Below are positions 16,691 through 25,021 of a stretch of DNA of 64,000 nucleotides, piece after piece. Position numbers and translations under genes: made by a program. The stretch covers positions 124,001 to 188,000 of the forward strand of contig NZ_LELK01000015.1 of the NCBI RefSeq assembly GCF_001039475.1. Reading direction: 5' to 3'. How positions within the stretch are numbered: position 1 is the stretch's first letter; each line of letters starts with the position of its first letter. The notes beneath the pieces were generated by a model that saw only the letters and a list, made by a program, of their open reading frames with translations, had not been told where the DNA came from and searched no databases. This DNA is from Guptibacillus hwajinpoensis (GTDB taxonomy: Bacteria > Bacillota > Bacilli > Bacillales > Guptibacillaceae).

Positions 16691-17992
16691 TTGAAATATG
16701 ATAAACTATATGATCTTGTTGGAATTGGTATAGGACCATTTAATTTGGGGATGGCAGCACTTGCAGACCAAACAGAGGTTGATGCCATCTATTTCGATCA
16801 AAAGGAAGAGTTTAGTTGGCACCCAGGCATGTTAATTGATGGAGCAGATCTGCAGGTGCCATTCTTAGCAGACCTTGTAACAATTGCAGACCCTAAAAGT
16901 CCATATACTTTTCTTAATTATTTGCATGAACATAATCGACTGTATCAGTTTTATTTTTTCAATAAATTAGATATACCTAGAAAAGAATACAATGCTTACA
17001 CACGATGGGTCGCTTCTAAACTTTCTAATTGTCACTTCGGTAAGAAGGTAATCGATGTGATCTATCAAGATGAAGGAAGTTATTACGAGGTATCCATAGA
17101 AGATATGCAATCATCTGAAACACAAGTGATTAAATCGAAGCATGTAGTGCTCGGAACGGGAAGCGTACCAAACATTCCGGAAGGGTTCGAAGGTTATCCT
17201 AATGAAGACGTTCTTCATACGAATCATTATCTCTATCGTGAGAAAGAGCTAAAGAAAGCTGCTTCTGTAACAGTGGTTGGATCAGGTCAGAGTGCTGCTG
17301 AGGTATTTTATGACTTTCTAAACGATCAAGATCGTTACGGTTATAGCTTGCAATGGCTAACGCGATCTACAGGTTTCTTCCAGCTTGAACAAGCTAAGCT
17401 GGGGCAAGAAGTTTTCTCACCTGATTATGTCAGCTATTTTAATAACCTTCCTTATGAAGAGAGAATGAATGCACTAGAAACTCTGGGTACGCTTCGAAAA
17501 GGAGTAGATCCTTCAACTCTGAAAAATATCTATCATTTGCTTTACCATCGTTCTACTGAAGAACAGCCTGATGTCACAATTCAACCTTTGACAGAAGTGA
17601 ATGGGATTGAAAAAAAGGGAAAGAGCTATGTATTGGATTGTAGACAATGGCAAGAGGATCATGCGTTTACAGTAGACACAGATAAGGTTGTGCTTGCGAC
17701 CGGTTATAAGCCACATTTTCCGGAATGGTTCAACCGAATCGGCGATGAGATTGAATGGGAAGATGAGAAGCATTTTAAAGTAGAAATGGATCAACAGCTT
17801 GTCTTCAAAGATGGACGCGATAATCATGTGTTTACCCTTACTAATCTTGACCACTCACACGGTACAGGTGCAACAAACCTTGCGCTGTCAGTTGAGAGAA
17901 ACAAACGTGTGTTAAACCGAGTGGCGGGGAAAGAGTTATTCTCCATTAATACAAATACAGTCTTTCAACAGTTTTCTAGTAAAGGAATGTAG
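16691..17992 (+). CDS. Lysine N6-/ornithine N5-monooxygenase family protein
   Basis: This flavoprotein of about 433 residues belongs to the IucD/PvdA/SidA family. It has FAD motif GIGIGPFNLGMAAL (about 11-24), the substrate-side FSWHPGM, NADPH motif VVGSGQSAAE, and the C-terminal VLATGY. These enzymes hydroxylate the side-chain amine of lysine or ornithine for hydroxamate siderophores. No siderophore synthetase (iucA/iucC or NRPS) is next to it. The start is uncertain: TTG 16691 and GTG 16682 each have a purine-rich site about ten bases upstream; the ATG at 16661 has none. A strong terminator follows. Confidence 0.85.
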   Translation: MKYDKLYDLVGIGIGPFNLGMAALADQTEVDAIYFDQKEEFSWHPGMLIDGADLQVPFLADLVTIADPKSPYTFLNYLHEHNRLYQFYFFNKLDIPRKEYNAYTRWVASKLSNCHFGKKVIDVIYQDEGSYYEVSIEDMQSSETQVIKSKHVVLGTGSVPNIPEGFEGYPNEDVLHTNHYLYREKELKKAASVTVVGSGQSAAEVFYDFLNDQDRYGYSLQWLTRSTGFFQLEQAKLGQEVFSPDYVSYFNNLPYEERMNALETLGTLRKGVDPSTLKNIYHLLYHRSTEEQPDVTIQPLTEVNGIEKKGKSYVLDCRQWQEDHAFTVDTDKVVLATGYKPHFPEWFNRIGDEIEWEDEKHFKVEMDQQLVFKDGRDNHVFTLTNLDHSHGTGATNLALSVERNKRVLNRVAGKELFSINTNTVFQQFSSKGM

Positions 17993-18012
17993 TGTTCGTT
18001 GTTCCAATAAGA

Positions 18013-18052
18013 CAGAAAAAGAGCTGACACAAATGTGTCAGCTCTTTTTCTA
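18013..18052. terminator. Bidirectional intrinsic terminator
   Basis: Stem AAAAAGAGCTGACACA / TGTGTCAGCTCTTTTT between the convergent monooxygenase and PAS-STAS genes. Confidence 0.88.
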
Positions 18053-18838
18053 TTCATCTACTTTAACAAGAGAGTATCCCTCGAGATTTACCACGTGATT
18101 TATGCCCTGACGAAATGTAGCAAAGGTTGGAATAGTTGGGTCAAGGTTAATATGAATAAACCACTGAACAATTCGCTTTGTAATGCCTACGTAGACAACA
18201 GTTACACCCATTAAACGTAGTGATTTAGTCATTGTTTCACACAGTTTATGTGCGGAACTTTGCCCCATTTCCGTTAATCCAGAGAAATCCATTAGTACGT
18301 AATCAGTGCTATTTGCAGCACAGTAATTTAAGACACTTTCGATAAGCTTTTCAGAGCGATCATCGTTCATTGTACCAATAAGGGGAATAAGAATAGCATT
18401 ATCAATTACAGTCGGAATAATCGCAGTTGATAATTCGTTGACAAGCTTCTTATTTTCTTCGAATTCTTTCTGCTCTTCAGTTACATCGCGCCAGACAAGC
18501 AAGTAGCCTATTTTATTTCCACTTTCACCGTAGTACTCCGAAATAACGATGTTTGCTACAAATCGATCAAATAAAGTAATGGTGCTTTCATGAGGTAACC
18601 TGTGTTGTAAAAGATTTCTTTGATGAGAAGGATCCGTATGGAAATTGTCTATGCTTCTTCCGATAAGTTCAGACGGCTCTCCCATATCGAGGTAAGTCAT
18701 CATTGATTGAAGTAAAGCTTCAGCTGGTTCATTGAACCATACGATATTATAGCTTAGGTCACACACAAAAATATTATCGCCAAGACTATTCAGAACTCTA
18801 GTCGTCTCAGCATGCGAGAAGAATGTTGTTTCTGTCAA
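18050..18838 (-). CDS. PAS-STAS protein, RsbR-like stressosome component
   Basis: The protein has about 262 residues. An N-terminal PAS domain (about 15-125, ending LVWRDVTEEQ) is joined by a linker helix to a C-terminal STAS domain (about 150-255) with the RsbR-like LSTAIIP entry. The positions equivalent to the two RsbR phosphorylation sites keep hydroxyl residues (Thr in IPLIGTMNDD; Ser in MGQSSAHK), so RsbT-type control is possible. The TTG at 18838 has GGAGG seven bases upstream; the ATG at 18865 has none. The PAS lacks the LOV cysteine motif. It is probably an input to the general stress (SigB) pathway. Confidence 0.75.
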   Translation of the reverse strand: MTETTFFSHAETTRVLNSLGDNIFVCDLSYNIVWFNEPAEALLQSMMTYLDMGEPSELIGRSIDNFHTDPSHQRNLLQHRLPHESTITLFDRFVANIVISEYYGESGNKIGYLLVWRDVTEEQKEFEENKKLVNELSTAIIPTVIDNAILIPLIGTMNDDRSEKLIESVLNYCAANSTDYVLMDFSGLTEMGQSSAHKLCETMTKSLRLMGVTVVYVGITKRIVQWFIHINLDPTIPTFATFRQGINHVVNLEGYSLVKVDE

Positions 18839-18902
18839 ATTACTACCTCCGAGCTTTATATCCATATCCTTGTATTATAGACTATATACTCGGCAAATTC
18901 TA

Positions 18903-19175
18903 TTAATAACGTATAGAAAAAGAACGCTCATTATCTTGGACTTCTTTTGCTTGTGTATTGATTTCTTCAACTGATGAATAAGGACTTCCTTCCTGTATCT
19001 TAGAAATAAACCTTTTCAATGTAGACTCTTCTCCTTGAGCTTCAATTTCAACAGATCCATCCATATGATTCATAACATAACCACTCAGTTCAAATTGAGC
19101 TGCTTTCTGCTGGGTAAATGCTCTAAATCCTACCCCTTGAACTTTACCTTTTACAATTAACTGATAGCGTTTCAT
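18903..19175 (-). CDS. acyP: Acylphosphatase
   Basis: This 90-residue enzyme has the acylphosphatase signature GKVQGVGFRAFTQQKA (about 12-27), containing the catalytic Arg. It also has GYVMNHMDGSVEIEAQG, with the catalytic Asn, about 20 residues further on. It hydrolyses acyl phosphates such as carbamoyl phosphate and 1,3-bisphosphoglycerate. The ATG at 19175 follows GAAAGGATGG; the ATG at 19184 lies inside that site. It lies between two membrane and sensory genes on the same strand, with no obvious functional link. Confidence 0.93.
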   Translation of the reverse strand: MKRYQLIVKGKVQGVGFRAFTQQKAAQFELSGYVMNHMDGSVEIEAQGEESTLKRFISKIQEGSPYSSVEEINTQAKEVQDNERSFSIRY

Positions 19176-19222
19176 TATACCCATCCTTTCAGTCAGTGAT
19201 AGTTATGTCATATCCTAATTGT

Positions 19223-19978
19223 TTAGCTGTTAAACTGTGTTGTACCAGAGTGATCGTTAGAAGTATTAGTCCATTTCGTAAATATGAATGGTAAATAGAG
19301 TAGATGAAATGCAAGAATGGCGATCCCTTCAAGAGAGAGTAAATAGATGGGCCATGGACCAAGGTAGGTTAACAATGTGTTGCTAAGCGGCTTAGCCATT
19401 AAATACATGTAATTTGCATCAAGGAACAGATTTAACATGAAAATGAGAATGACGAAAAGGTTTAAACTAAGAAAGGTTTTCCAAATTGATAGATAGGTAG
19501 GCTTATATTTTTCGACCATAATCATATAAAATGCTGCTACTATAATGCCTCCATGAGCTATAAAGAAGTGAAAGAATCGAAAATGAGGATAACCGTACAC
19601 ACCTAAATCAGGTGTGATCATAGCAAGGAGTGCACTTGCAGATCCAACGAAGTACGTTATTTCAAAAAGAAAGAACCGTCTTGTTAGTAGCAGGAATACC
19701 GCGAGAAAAAGGGAAATGCTGCTAAGTTGAAGTGGTAGTGTTGTTGTAACATCCCATTTCTGGTGATAAATAAACCAAAGATGAAAGCTATATTCAGTTA
19801 GTACCAACACTAGTGCAATACATATTCGCACAACAAAGCTAGTCACAGGGTGCCTTAATCGATTTTTAAAGATGCCCATTGTAATCAACACGAGCATTAG
19901 TATACAGAGAGTAAAAAGATGTGGTGTGGAGAATAGTTTGAAAGCATGACTGGTGGACGAAGAGAAGATATACATCAT
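19223..19978 (-). CDS. ywaF: YwaF/TIGR02206 family integral membrane protein
   Basis: The 251-residue protein has six or seven membrane helices. It carries the YwaF-type blocks LTEYSFHLWFIYHQKW and TTLPLQLSSIS, plus a conserved HFFIAHGGIIVAAFYMI around the middle. No function has been assigned to this family, as far as I know. GAGG lies eight bases before the ATG at 19978. The intergenic hairpin at 20049-20080 separates it from the LOV gene upstream on the same strand. Confidence 0.82.
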   Translation of the reverse strand: MMYIFSSSTSHAFKLFSTPHLFTLCILMLVLITMGIFKNRLRHPVTSFVVRICIALVLVLTEYSFHLWFIYHQKWDVTTTLPLQLSSISLFLAVFLLLTRRFFLFEITYFVGSASALLAMITPDLGVYGYPHFRFFHFFIAHGGIIVAAFYMIMVEKYKPTYLSIWKTFLSLNLFVILIFMLNLFLDANYMYLMAKPLSNTLLTYLGPWPIYLLSLEGIAILAFHLLYLPFIFTKWTNTSNDHSGTTQFNS

Positions 19979-20048
19979 TGGCACGACCTCTATTCAGAGC
20001 AAAGTAGTAGTATTTTAAATGACTAAAAGTTAAAAGTGGAAGATTTAA

Positions 20049-20080
20049 AGAAGCTTTCGAACAACAATCGAAAGCTTCTT
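20049..20080 (-). terminator. Hairpin downstream of the LOV-STAS gene
   Basis: Perfect stem AAGAAGCTTTCGA / TCGAAAGCTTCTT with a seven-base loop. On the minus strand it is followed by TTTAAATC, so termination is probable but the T-tract is short. Confidence 0.65.
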
Positions 20081-20096
20081 AGAAGAATAGAGTAAT

Positions 20097-20885
20097 TTAG
20101 TTTATGTCCTTCAGTGCATGTTTAACGGAAGGAAAACTTTTCACTGATGAGAGTGTTAAATCATCTTTCATTCCTTCTAGAACAAATTCTGGTCGGACTC
20201 CCGTAATCATAAGCCTAGCACCCATTAACTTGATGAGTTGATTTAACTGATCAATACCTTGATGGAGTTGTCTTGTGAAATGACTAACGCCAGACAAATC
20301 AAGAATCAAATGTTCATCGCCACTTTTCTGGATATGTGTACTAACATTATTCAGGAGTAATTCAACGCGCTCATCATCAATATCACCGACGAGTGGAACA
20401 ATGGATACGTTGCGATCGATTGGGACGATTGGGGTCGATAAACTCTTAACCTGATCGAGATAAAGGTCGGATCGTTCCTCTGCTTCCTTCCTTTTCGTAA
20501 CATCCTGTTGCACCCCTACAAAGTAGGTTTGATGTTCGCTTTCGATATAAATTGGATAAACTTGCAGTTCGTTCCAAAATGCTTGACCGTTTTTACGGTA
20601 GTTTTTGATTTCCACTTTAACTTTTTCTTTGTTCTTGATGGCTATACGTAGCTTTTTTAATTCTTGAGGATCTGTGTCATCCCCCTGTAGAAAACGACAA
20701 TTATAACCTAGGATTTCTTCAGAAGAATATCCACTTAGATCTTCAAAACCACGATTTGTATAAACGATAGGATTGTCTGGAAGTTCTGGGTCTGTAATAA
20801 CTACACCCGTTTCGACAAATTCTATAGCTGTTCTTACAAATTCATTTTTTTTCATACGTTTGAGTTGATCCTTATTTACCTTCAT
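20097..20885 (-). CDS. ytvA: Blue-light photoreceptor, LOV-STAS (YtvA/PfyP type)
   Basis: Its 262 residues match the 261-residue B. subtilis YtvA layout. The LOV domain (about 20-130) holds GYNCRFLQG, with the FMN-adduct cysteine at Cys63, and YRKNGQAFWNEL. A linker helix follows, then a STAS domain (about 150-255). Light-driven cysteinyl-flavin bond formation feeds the stressosome and SigB in B. subtilis. The position matching RsbR Thr171 is Asp here (PLVGDIDDE), possibly phosphomimetic. ATG 20885 has GGAG eight bases upstream. Confidence 0.92.
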   Translation of the reverse strand: MKVNKDQLKRMKKNEFVRTAIEFVETGVVITDPELPDNPIVYTNRGFEDLSGYSSEEILGYNCRFLQGDDTDPQELKKLRIAIKNKEKVKVEIKNYRKNGQAFWNELQVYPIYIESEHQTYFVGVQQDVTKRKEAEERSDLYLDQVKSLSTPIVPIDRNVSIVPLVGDIDDERVELLLNNVSTHIQKSGDEHLILDLSGVSHFTRQLHQGIDQLNQLIKLMGARLMITGVRPEFVLEGMKDDLTLSSVKSFPSVKHALKDIN

Positions 20886-21076
20886 AGTGACATCTCCATG
20901 ACTTAATCGTTCTCATACTATCATCACCTTTTACATTCGATATTACTACTAGTATAAAACGGTTAGATGTAAATTCCAACGAAAACCCATTTATTTAGTC
21001 CATTTTAAATAATCTCTCTCATTCCAGTGTGTTAAATAAGAGGGTGATGAGGAACGGGTGTTTATGAGGTTCATGG

Positions 21077-21082
21077 TATAAT
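21077..21082 (+). promoter_or_regulatory. Extended -10 promoter of the EAL gene
   Basis: TGgTATAAT lies 37 bases before the ATG at 21119. No good -35 is visible, as is common for extended -10 promoters. Confidence 0.4.
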
Positions 21083-21118
21083 AATGTTATTTACTTTTAT
21101 TCGGGGGAGGGGTTATTG

Positions 21119-22333
21119 ATGGACGCACTTGATGTAATGGGAAAAAAAGAAGATATCTTTCCATACTTCCAGCCGATTGTTAGTGCTGACAAGCAAGAGA
21201 TTATTGGATACGAAGTTCTAGGACGAATTCATACAGATGAAGGGATAAAGAGTCTAGGCTTCTTCTTCCAGGACCACTCAATTCCAGAGGAATACGTAAT
21301 GGAAATAGATACTCATTTACGAAAGCTTGCAATTCTTTACTTTCAAAAGCAAGAAAGCGATCAATGCTTATTCTTTAATTGTAGTGCAAGACATCTTCTA
21401 TTCGATCATGGTGAAACGATTACGAATTCACTTGAGGAATATGGAGCAAATGGCATTTCATACGATAAATTTGTGATTGAAGTATCAGACTATGACATTG
21501 ATGATGATCAACTTCAGAAACTCCAGCATATTCTCACCTACTATAAAAGCTTAGGCGTCCAGATTGCGATAAGTCATGCAGGAAATAGGATGAGCAATAT
21601 TGAAAAAATTGCTATTCTGAATCCGAATATTATAAAGGTTGGTTTAACGAACTTGAAAGATAAAGGAATGCCACCTGAGTATAGAGAAGTCCTGTATGCG
21701 CTCTCTATGTTAGGACGTAAAATTGGCGCTACATTGTTGTTTGAAGGGATCGAAGGGGTAGGACAATTGAAATATGCCTGGGAGAACGGTGGACGTTATT
21801 ACCAGGGTTATTACTTTGGTAAACCTGGACCAGAATTTCTTTCGAAAAATGAATTCAAGCTACTTCTTACAAAAGAATTCCATCATTTTATCGTTCATGA
21901 AAGAGAGCGTTTGCTTTCTTTATATGAGCTGTCGCAAGATTTTAATTCTCATCTACAACAGCAAATTAAGCGGACTAGGCAGAACAATTGGAATGAAATA
22001 GTATCTGTGGCAACACGGTCTTTAGGAGACGCTTGCTTCAGAGGCTATATATGTGATGAAGATGGGAATCAAGTATCTTCTAACTATTATCGTAACGGGG
22101 AAGGTGTTTGGGAATTTCAGCCTGAGTATGAAGGGGATAACTGGAGTTGGCGTCCATATTTTCTCGAAAATATCGTGCGAATGAGGCATGAACAAGTAGG
22201 TATTCTTTCTGATTTGTATAGTGATATTGAAACGAATGAACTTATTCGTACTTACTCCTATCCAATTAATGACTCCCATTACTTGTTTCTTGATATCCCA
22301 TATCTCTACCTTTATGAACGTGATGATTATTAA
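21119..22333 (+). CDS. ykuI: YkuI-type EAL-domain protein, probably non-catalytic c-di-GMP binder
   Basis: This 404-residue protein has an EAL domain (about 10-250) plus a PAS/sensor-like C-terminal domain (about 265-400), the YkuI architecture. The EAL triad reads EVLGR (Glu32). The metal-binding DDFG region is replaced by ISHAGNRMSN, and the usual KID is KVG, so phosphodiesterase activity is unlikely. The Asn in NCSARHLL, the Lys, and Glu in LLFEGIE remain. This fits a c-di-GMP-binding but inactive role. GGGGGAGGGG precedes the ATG at 21119. It is monocistronic, and c-di-GMP signalling is independently supported by the riboswitch at 3.2 kb. Confidence 0.85.
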   Translation: MDALDVMGKKEDIFPYFQPIVSADKQEIIGYEVLGRIHTDEGIKSLGFFFQDHSIPEEYVMEIDTHLRKLAILYFQKQESDQCLFFNCSARHLLFDHGETITNSLEEYGANGISYDKFVIEVSDYDIDDDQLQKLQHILTYYKSLGVQIAISHAGNRMSNIEKIAILNPNIIKVGLTNLKDKGMPPEYREVLYALSMLGRKIGATLLFEGIEGVGQLKYAWENGGRYYQGYYFGKPGPEFLSKNEFKLLLTKEFHHFIVHERERLLSLYELSQDFNSHLQQQIKRTRQNNWNEIVSVATRSLGDACFRGYICDEDGNQVSSNYYRNGEGVWEFQPEYEGDNWSWRPYFLENIVRMRHEQVGILSDLYSDIETNELIRTYSYPINDSHYLFLDIPYLYLYERDDY

Positions 22334-22336
22334 AAA

Positions 22337-22395
22337 TTGGGTTAACTTCCGCTCCAATTAGAAAAGTGTGTTTTTAATTTGTTTCAATAGCACAA
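22337..22395. repeat. Internally deleted remnant of the MITE-like element
   Basis: ggttaacttccgctccaattag joins the left word directly to the right word. It is followed by a decayed right end and lies immediately before the complete copy, as a tandem pair. Confidence 0.5.
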
Positions 22396-22407
22396 CCTTT
22401 TAAAAAC

Positions 22408-22633
22408 GCTCTTTTCGTAGACATTGTTGTTTGGATTGGTTAATTTCCGCTCCAGGATGCTCGCTTTCCGAGGGGAAGGCCGTGACCCTCCTCGGCGCAA
22501 AAAAACATTGCGCCTGCGGGGTCTCACCTGTCCCGCTAGTCCCGCAGGAGTCGAGCATCCTTCCGCTCCAATTAGCGAAGTCAGGTTCTTTTACAAAAAT
22601 CGTTTCAAAAGCAACAATGTTTACGAAAAGAGC
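22408..22633. repeat. Complete MITE-like element with terminal inverted repeats
   Basis: About 226 bp. The left end GCTCTTTTCGTAGACATTG and right end CAATGTTTACGAAAAGAGC are near-perfect inverted repeats. Inside are TTCCGCTCC near the left and GGAGCGGAA-type complements near the right. The GC-rich centre contains GGTGAG-type and CCCGCTAGTCCCGC words. There is no coding capacity for a transposase. It fills the gap between ykuI and the yjbQ-type gene. Confidence 0.8.
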
Positions 22634-22781
22634 CTTTAAAATAGAGCCATTAAAGTAAATATCTTCTCGAGACTAGTGGCATTATGACTTCTTATCAATT
22701 TGTGAGGTGGAAAACCTAACGTTCCCTAGTATGAAAGGAAGAAAAGAAGGGTAGTACAACTATAGAACGAGGAGGGATAAG

Positions 22782-23183
22782 ATGCTTAAAAAAATATCTG
22801 TGAAAACAGATCAACGTGATCAAATGTTGGATATTACTTCTGAAGTAAGACGTGCAATTGGGGAAGAGCGATTTAAGAGTGGTATTGTGATTGTGTATTC
22901 TGCCCATACAACAGCGGGAATTACAATAAACGAGAATGCTGATCCTGATGTTAAGCACGATATGCTTATGAGACTTGATGAAGTTTATCCGTGGGAACAC
23001 TCGAACTATCGGCATGCTGAAGGAAATTCCGCTTCTCATTTGAAAACGAGTACTGTAGGAGCTTCTCAAACCATCATAGTCGAAAATGAAGAACTTATTC
23101 TAGGAACATGGCAGGGGATCTACTTTTGTGAATTTGATGGACCTCGTAACCGTACGGTTTATATTAAAACGATGGAGGGATAA
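22782..23183 (+). CDS. YjbQ/UPF0047 family protein
   Basis: This compact 133-residue protein has the UPF0047 signature [18 protein letters not shown] (about 41-58), [11 protein letters not shown] and the closing [17 protein letters not shown]. Members form trimers; some show weak thiamine-phosphate synthase activity, and the physiological role is unsettled. GAGGAGGG precedes the ATG. It is the first gene of a tightly packed unit with yfkJ (2-bp gap) and the fructosamine kinase gene. Confidence 0.9.
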   Translation: MLKKISVKTDQRDQMLDITSEVRRAIGEERFKSGIVIVYSAHTTAGITINENADPDVKHDMLMRLDEVYPWEHSNYRHAEGNSASHLKTSTVGASQTIIVENEELILGTWQGIYFCEFDGPRNRTVYIKTMEG

Positions 23184-23185
23184 CG

Positions 23186-23656
23186 ATGATTCGAGTACTA
23201 TTCGTTTGTCTTGGTAACATTTGTCGTTCTCCAATGGCAGAAGCTATCTTTCGTTCTAAAGTAGAGCTTGCTGGACTTTCTGACAAGGTAGAAGTAGATT
23301 CTGCCGGAACAGGAGACTGGCATGTTGGTGAGCCACCGCATGAAGGCACAACAGAGATACTTAGTAAGGAAAATATTTCTACGAGTGGAATGAAAGCAAG
23401 ACAGGTTAAGAAATTGGACCTTGATCAATTTGAATATGTTGTAGCAATGGATGCGGCCAATTTAGGAGAACTTCATGAAATGGCAGGCATGCAACCATTG
23501 GCTTCCGTTTCACGATTAATGGATTATGTAACAGACAGTGAGTTTGATGATGTTCCTGATCCTTATTTCGAAGGGAATTTTGAACAAGTTTATGAAATGG
23601 TAACAGTTGGATGCGAGAAGTTGCTCGAGCATATTAGAGAAGATAAAGGCATATGA
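23186..23656 (+). CDS. yfkJ: Low-molecular-weight protein-tyrosine-phosphatase YfkJ
   Basis: The 156-residue enzyme has the active-site P-loop VCLGNICRSP (nucleophile Cys8, Arg14) at the N-terminus and the general-acid loop DVPDPYFEG near residue 120, which define LMW-PTPs. YfkJ dephosphorylates phosphotyrosine (and in some reports phosphoarginine) proteins and affects stress tolerance in B. subtilis. The stop overlaps the next start (ATGA, 23653-23656). It is linked to the fructosamine kinase gene, an arrangement of interest because some protein-repair phosphatases work beside such kinases. Confidence 0.93.
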   Translation: MIRVLFVCLGNICRSPMAEAIFRSKVELAGLSDKVEVDSAGTGDWHVGEPPHEGTTEILSKENISTSGMKARQVKKLDLDQFEYVVAMDAANLGELHEMAGMQPLASVSRLMDYVTDSEFDDVPDPYFEGNFEQVYEMVTVGCEKLLEHIREDKGI

Positions 23657-24522
23657 AAAGCGCAATAGAAGAAGCAGTAAAAGCAACAGGGGATGTAACA
23701 CCAATTGATAAATGTGAGGCTGTTTCAGGGGGCTCGATTAACGATACTTTCTATATCAAAACAGGTAGTCAGGAATATTTTGCAAAGTTAAATCGTTCCG
23801 CTCCAGAGGATTTTTTTGATGCAGAAGAGAAAGGTCTTCGTCTTCTTGAGCAAAATGGTATTCGCGTTCCAAAACCCTTAATCATTCTTCCACGTCGTGA
23901 ACAAACTGAGATGGTATTTCTTATGGAGTGGATACCATCCGTGCCATCGAGCGGAAAGGTTGATCGAGCGCTTGGTAGCCTCGTAGCAGAAATGCATCAG
24001 AAGAAAGCAAGCTCAGTTGGATTAGCTGAATCTAATTACATTGGAGAACTACATCAATCCAATCACGAAGAAAGAGATTGGGTATCTTTCTTTCGAGATC
24101 ACCGACTTGGTGCTATTCAAAAGATAGCGGTTGAGAAAGGTATTCTCTCTCAAGAACGAAACAATCAATTAGATAAATTGAAAGATAATCTCAGCTCGTT
24201 GCTTGGACATAATCCGGATATATCGCTTCTACATGGTGATTTGTGGGGTGGAAATTGGCTTGAGAGTGAGAATGGTAAGCCTTATCTAATTGATCCGGCA
24301 GTTTATTATGGTGACAGAGAAGTTGATATCGCATTTACATACTTGTTCGGAGGGTATTCAACGGATTTCTACGCACAGTATAAAGCTGATTATCCGCTTC
24401 GAAATGGATGGAAAGAGCGAATGCCGATCTATCAGCTTTATTATCTTCTTGTTCATCTTGTCCTATTTGGGGAAAGCTATGGAAGTGCAGTGGATCGTAT
24501 TCTTAAAAGATATACGACTTAA
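23653..24522 (+). CDS. Fructosamine kinase family protein
   Basis: This 289-residue aminoglycoside-phosphotransferase-fold kinase has the fructosamine kinase pattern: VSGGSINDTFYI, catalytic loop LLHGDLWGGNW (about 194-204) and metal-binding IDPAVYYGDREVDIAF. These kinases phosphorylate sugars on glycated amines and so start deglycation. It shares a 4-bp overlap with yfkJ, indicating coupled translation; a joint role in removing protein adducts is inference. The substrate (fructosamine or ribulosamine) is unknown. Confidence 0.9.
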   Translation: MKSAIEEAVKATGDVTPIDKCEAVSGGSINDTFYIKTGSQEYFAKLNRSAPEDFFDAEEKGLRLLEQNGIRVPKPLIILPRREQTEMVFLMEWIPSVPSSGKVDRALGSLVAEMHQKKASSVGLAESNYIGELHQSNHEERDWVSFFRDHRLGAIQKIAVEKGILSQERNNQLDKLKDNLSSLLGHNPDISLLHGDLWGGNWLESENGKPYLIDPAVYYGDREVDIAFTYLFGGYSTDFYAQYKADYPLRNGWKERMPIYQLYYLLVHLVLFGESYGSAVDRILKRYTT

Positions 24523-24597
24523 AATGATATAAATGCGTTTCATTGCCTATGATAAGGGGAAAATAGTCTCATCTTTATAAGTCGAGGAGGAAATTAA

Positions 24598-24999
24598 ATG
24601 AGTCAGTCATATCAAGGTGGTAACCAAAATAAACTGTTTAAAGCAGTTCTGATTGGTGGACTTGCAGGTGCTCTTATCTCACTACTTGATCGAGGTACAA
24701 GAGAGTCGATCAAAACGAGTTCTAAACGTGCAGGTAGTGTGTTACGTGATGTGAAGAACAACCCATCGTACTATACGGATAAATGGAAACAAACAGTAGA
24801 TGAAACGAGCGTACTTATGAAAGAAGTACAAGATGACATCTCCACCTTGTCTGAGAAGTTTAACGGCCTTAAGGAAAGTTCAGTTGAAGCGTTTAATCTG
24901 GTGAAAGAAACGCAACATGATCTGAAAGAAATTGGATCAAAAGTTGTTGAAGCAGGAGACGAGTTATCTGGAAAAGATGAAGATACAATGACGCATTAA
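24598..24999 (+). CDS. yfkI: YtxH-like protein, YfkI position
   Basis: The 133-residue protein has one hydrophobic segment (about residues 14-27, AVLIGGLAGALISLL) followed by a Lys/Glu-rich amphipathic helical tail, as in YtxH/gas-vesicle-like proteins. Its place between yfkJ and yfkH matches B. subtilis yfkI. It is probably membrane-attached with a coiled-coil periplasmic or cytosolic tail. AGGAGG precedes the ATG. Its role is unknown, and it is likely co-transcribed with yfkH (22-bp gap). Confidence 0.75.
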   Translation: MSQSYQGGNQNKLFKAVLIGGLAGALISLLDRGTRESIKTSSKRAGSVLRDVKNNPSYYTDKWKQTVDETSVLMKEVQDDISTLSEKFNGLKESSVEAFNLVKETQHDLKEIGSKVVEAGDELSGKDEDTMTH

Positions 25000-25021
25000 A
25001 CAAACATCAGGAGGGTAAATA

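Noticed and set aside
22424-22658. Two overlapping plus-strand frames with Pro/Ser-rich products
   Set aside because: They run through the GC-rich repeat element; the same frames appear or vanish between copies, so they are not coding.
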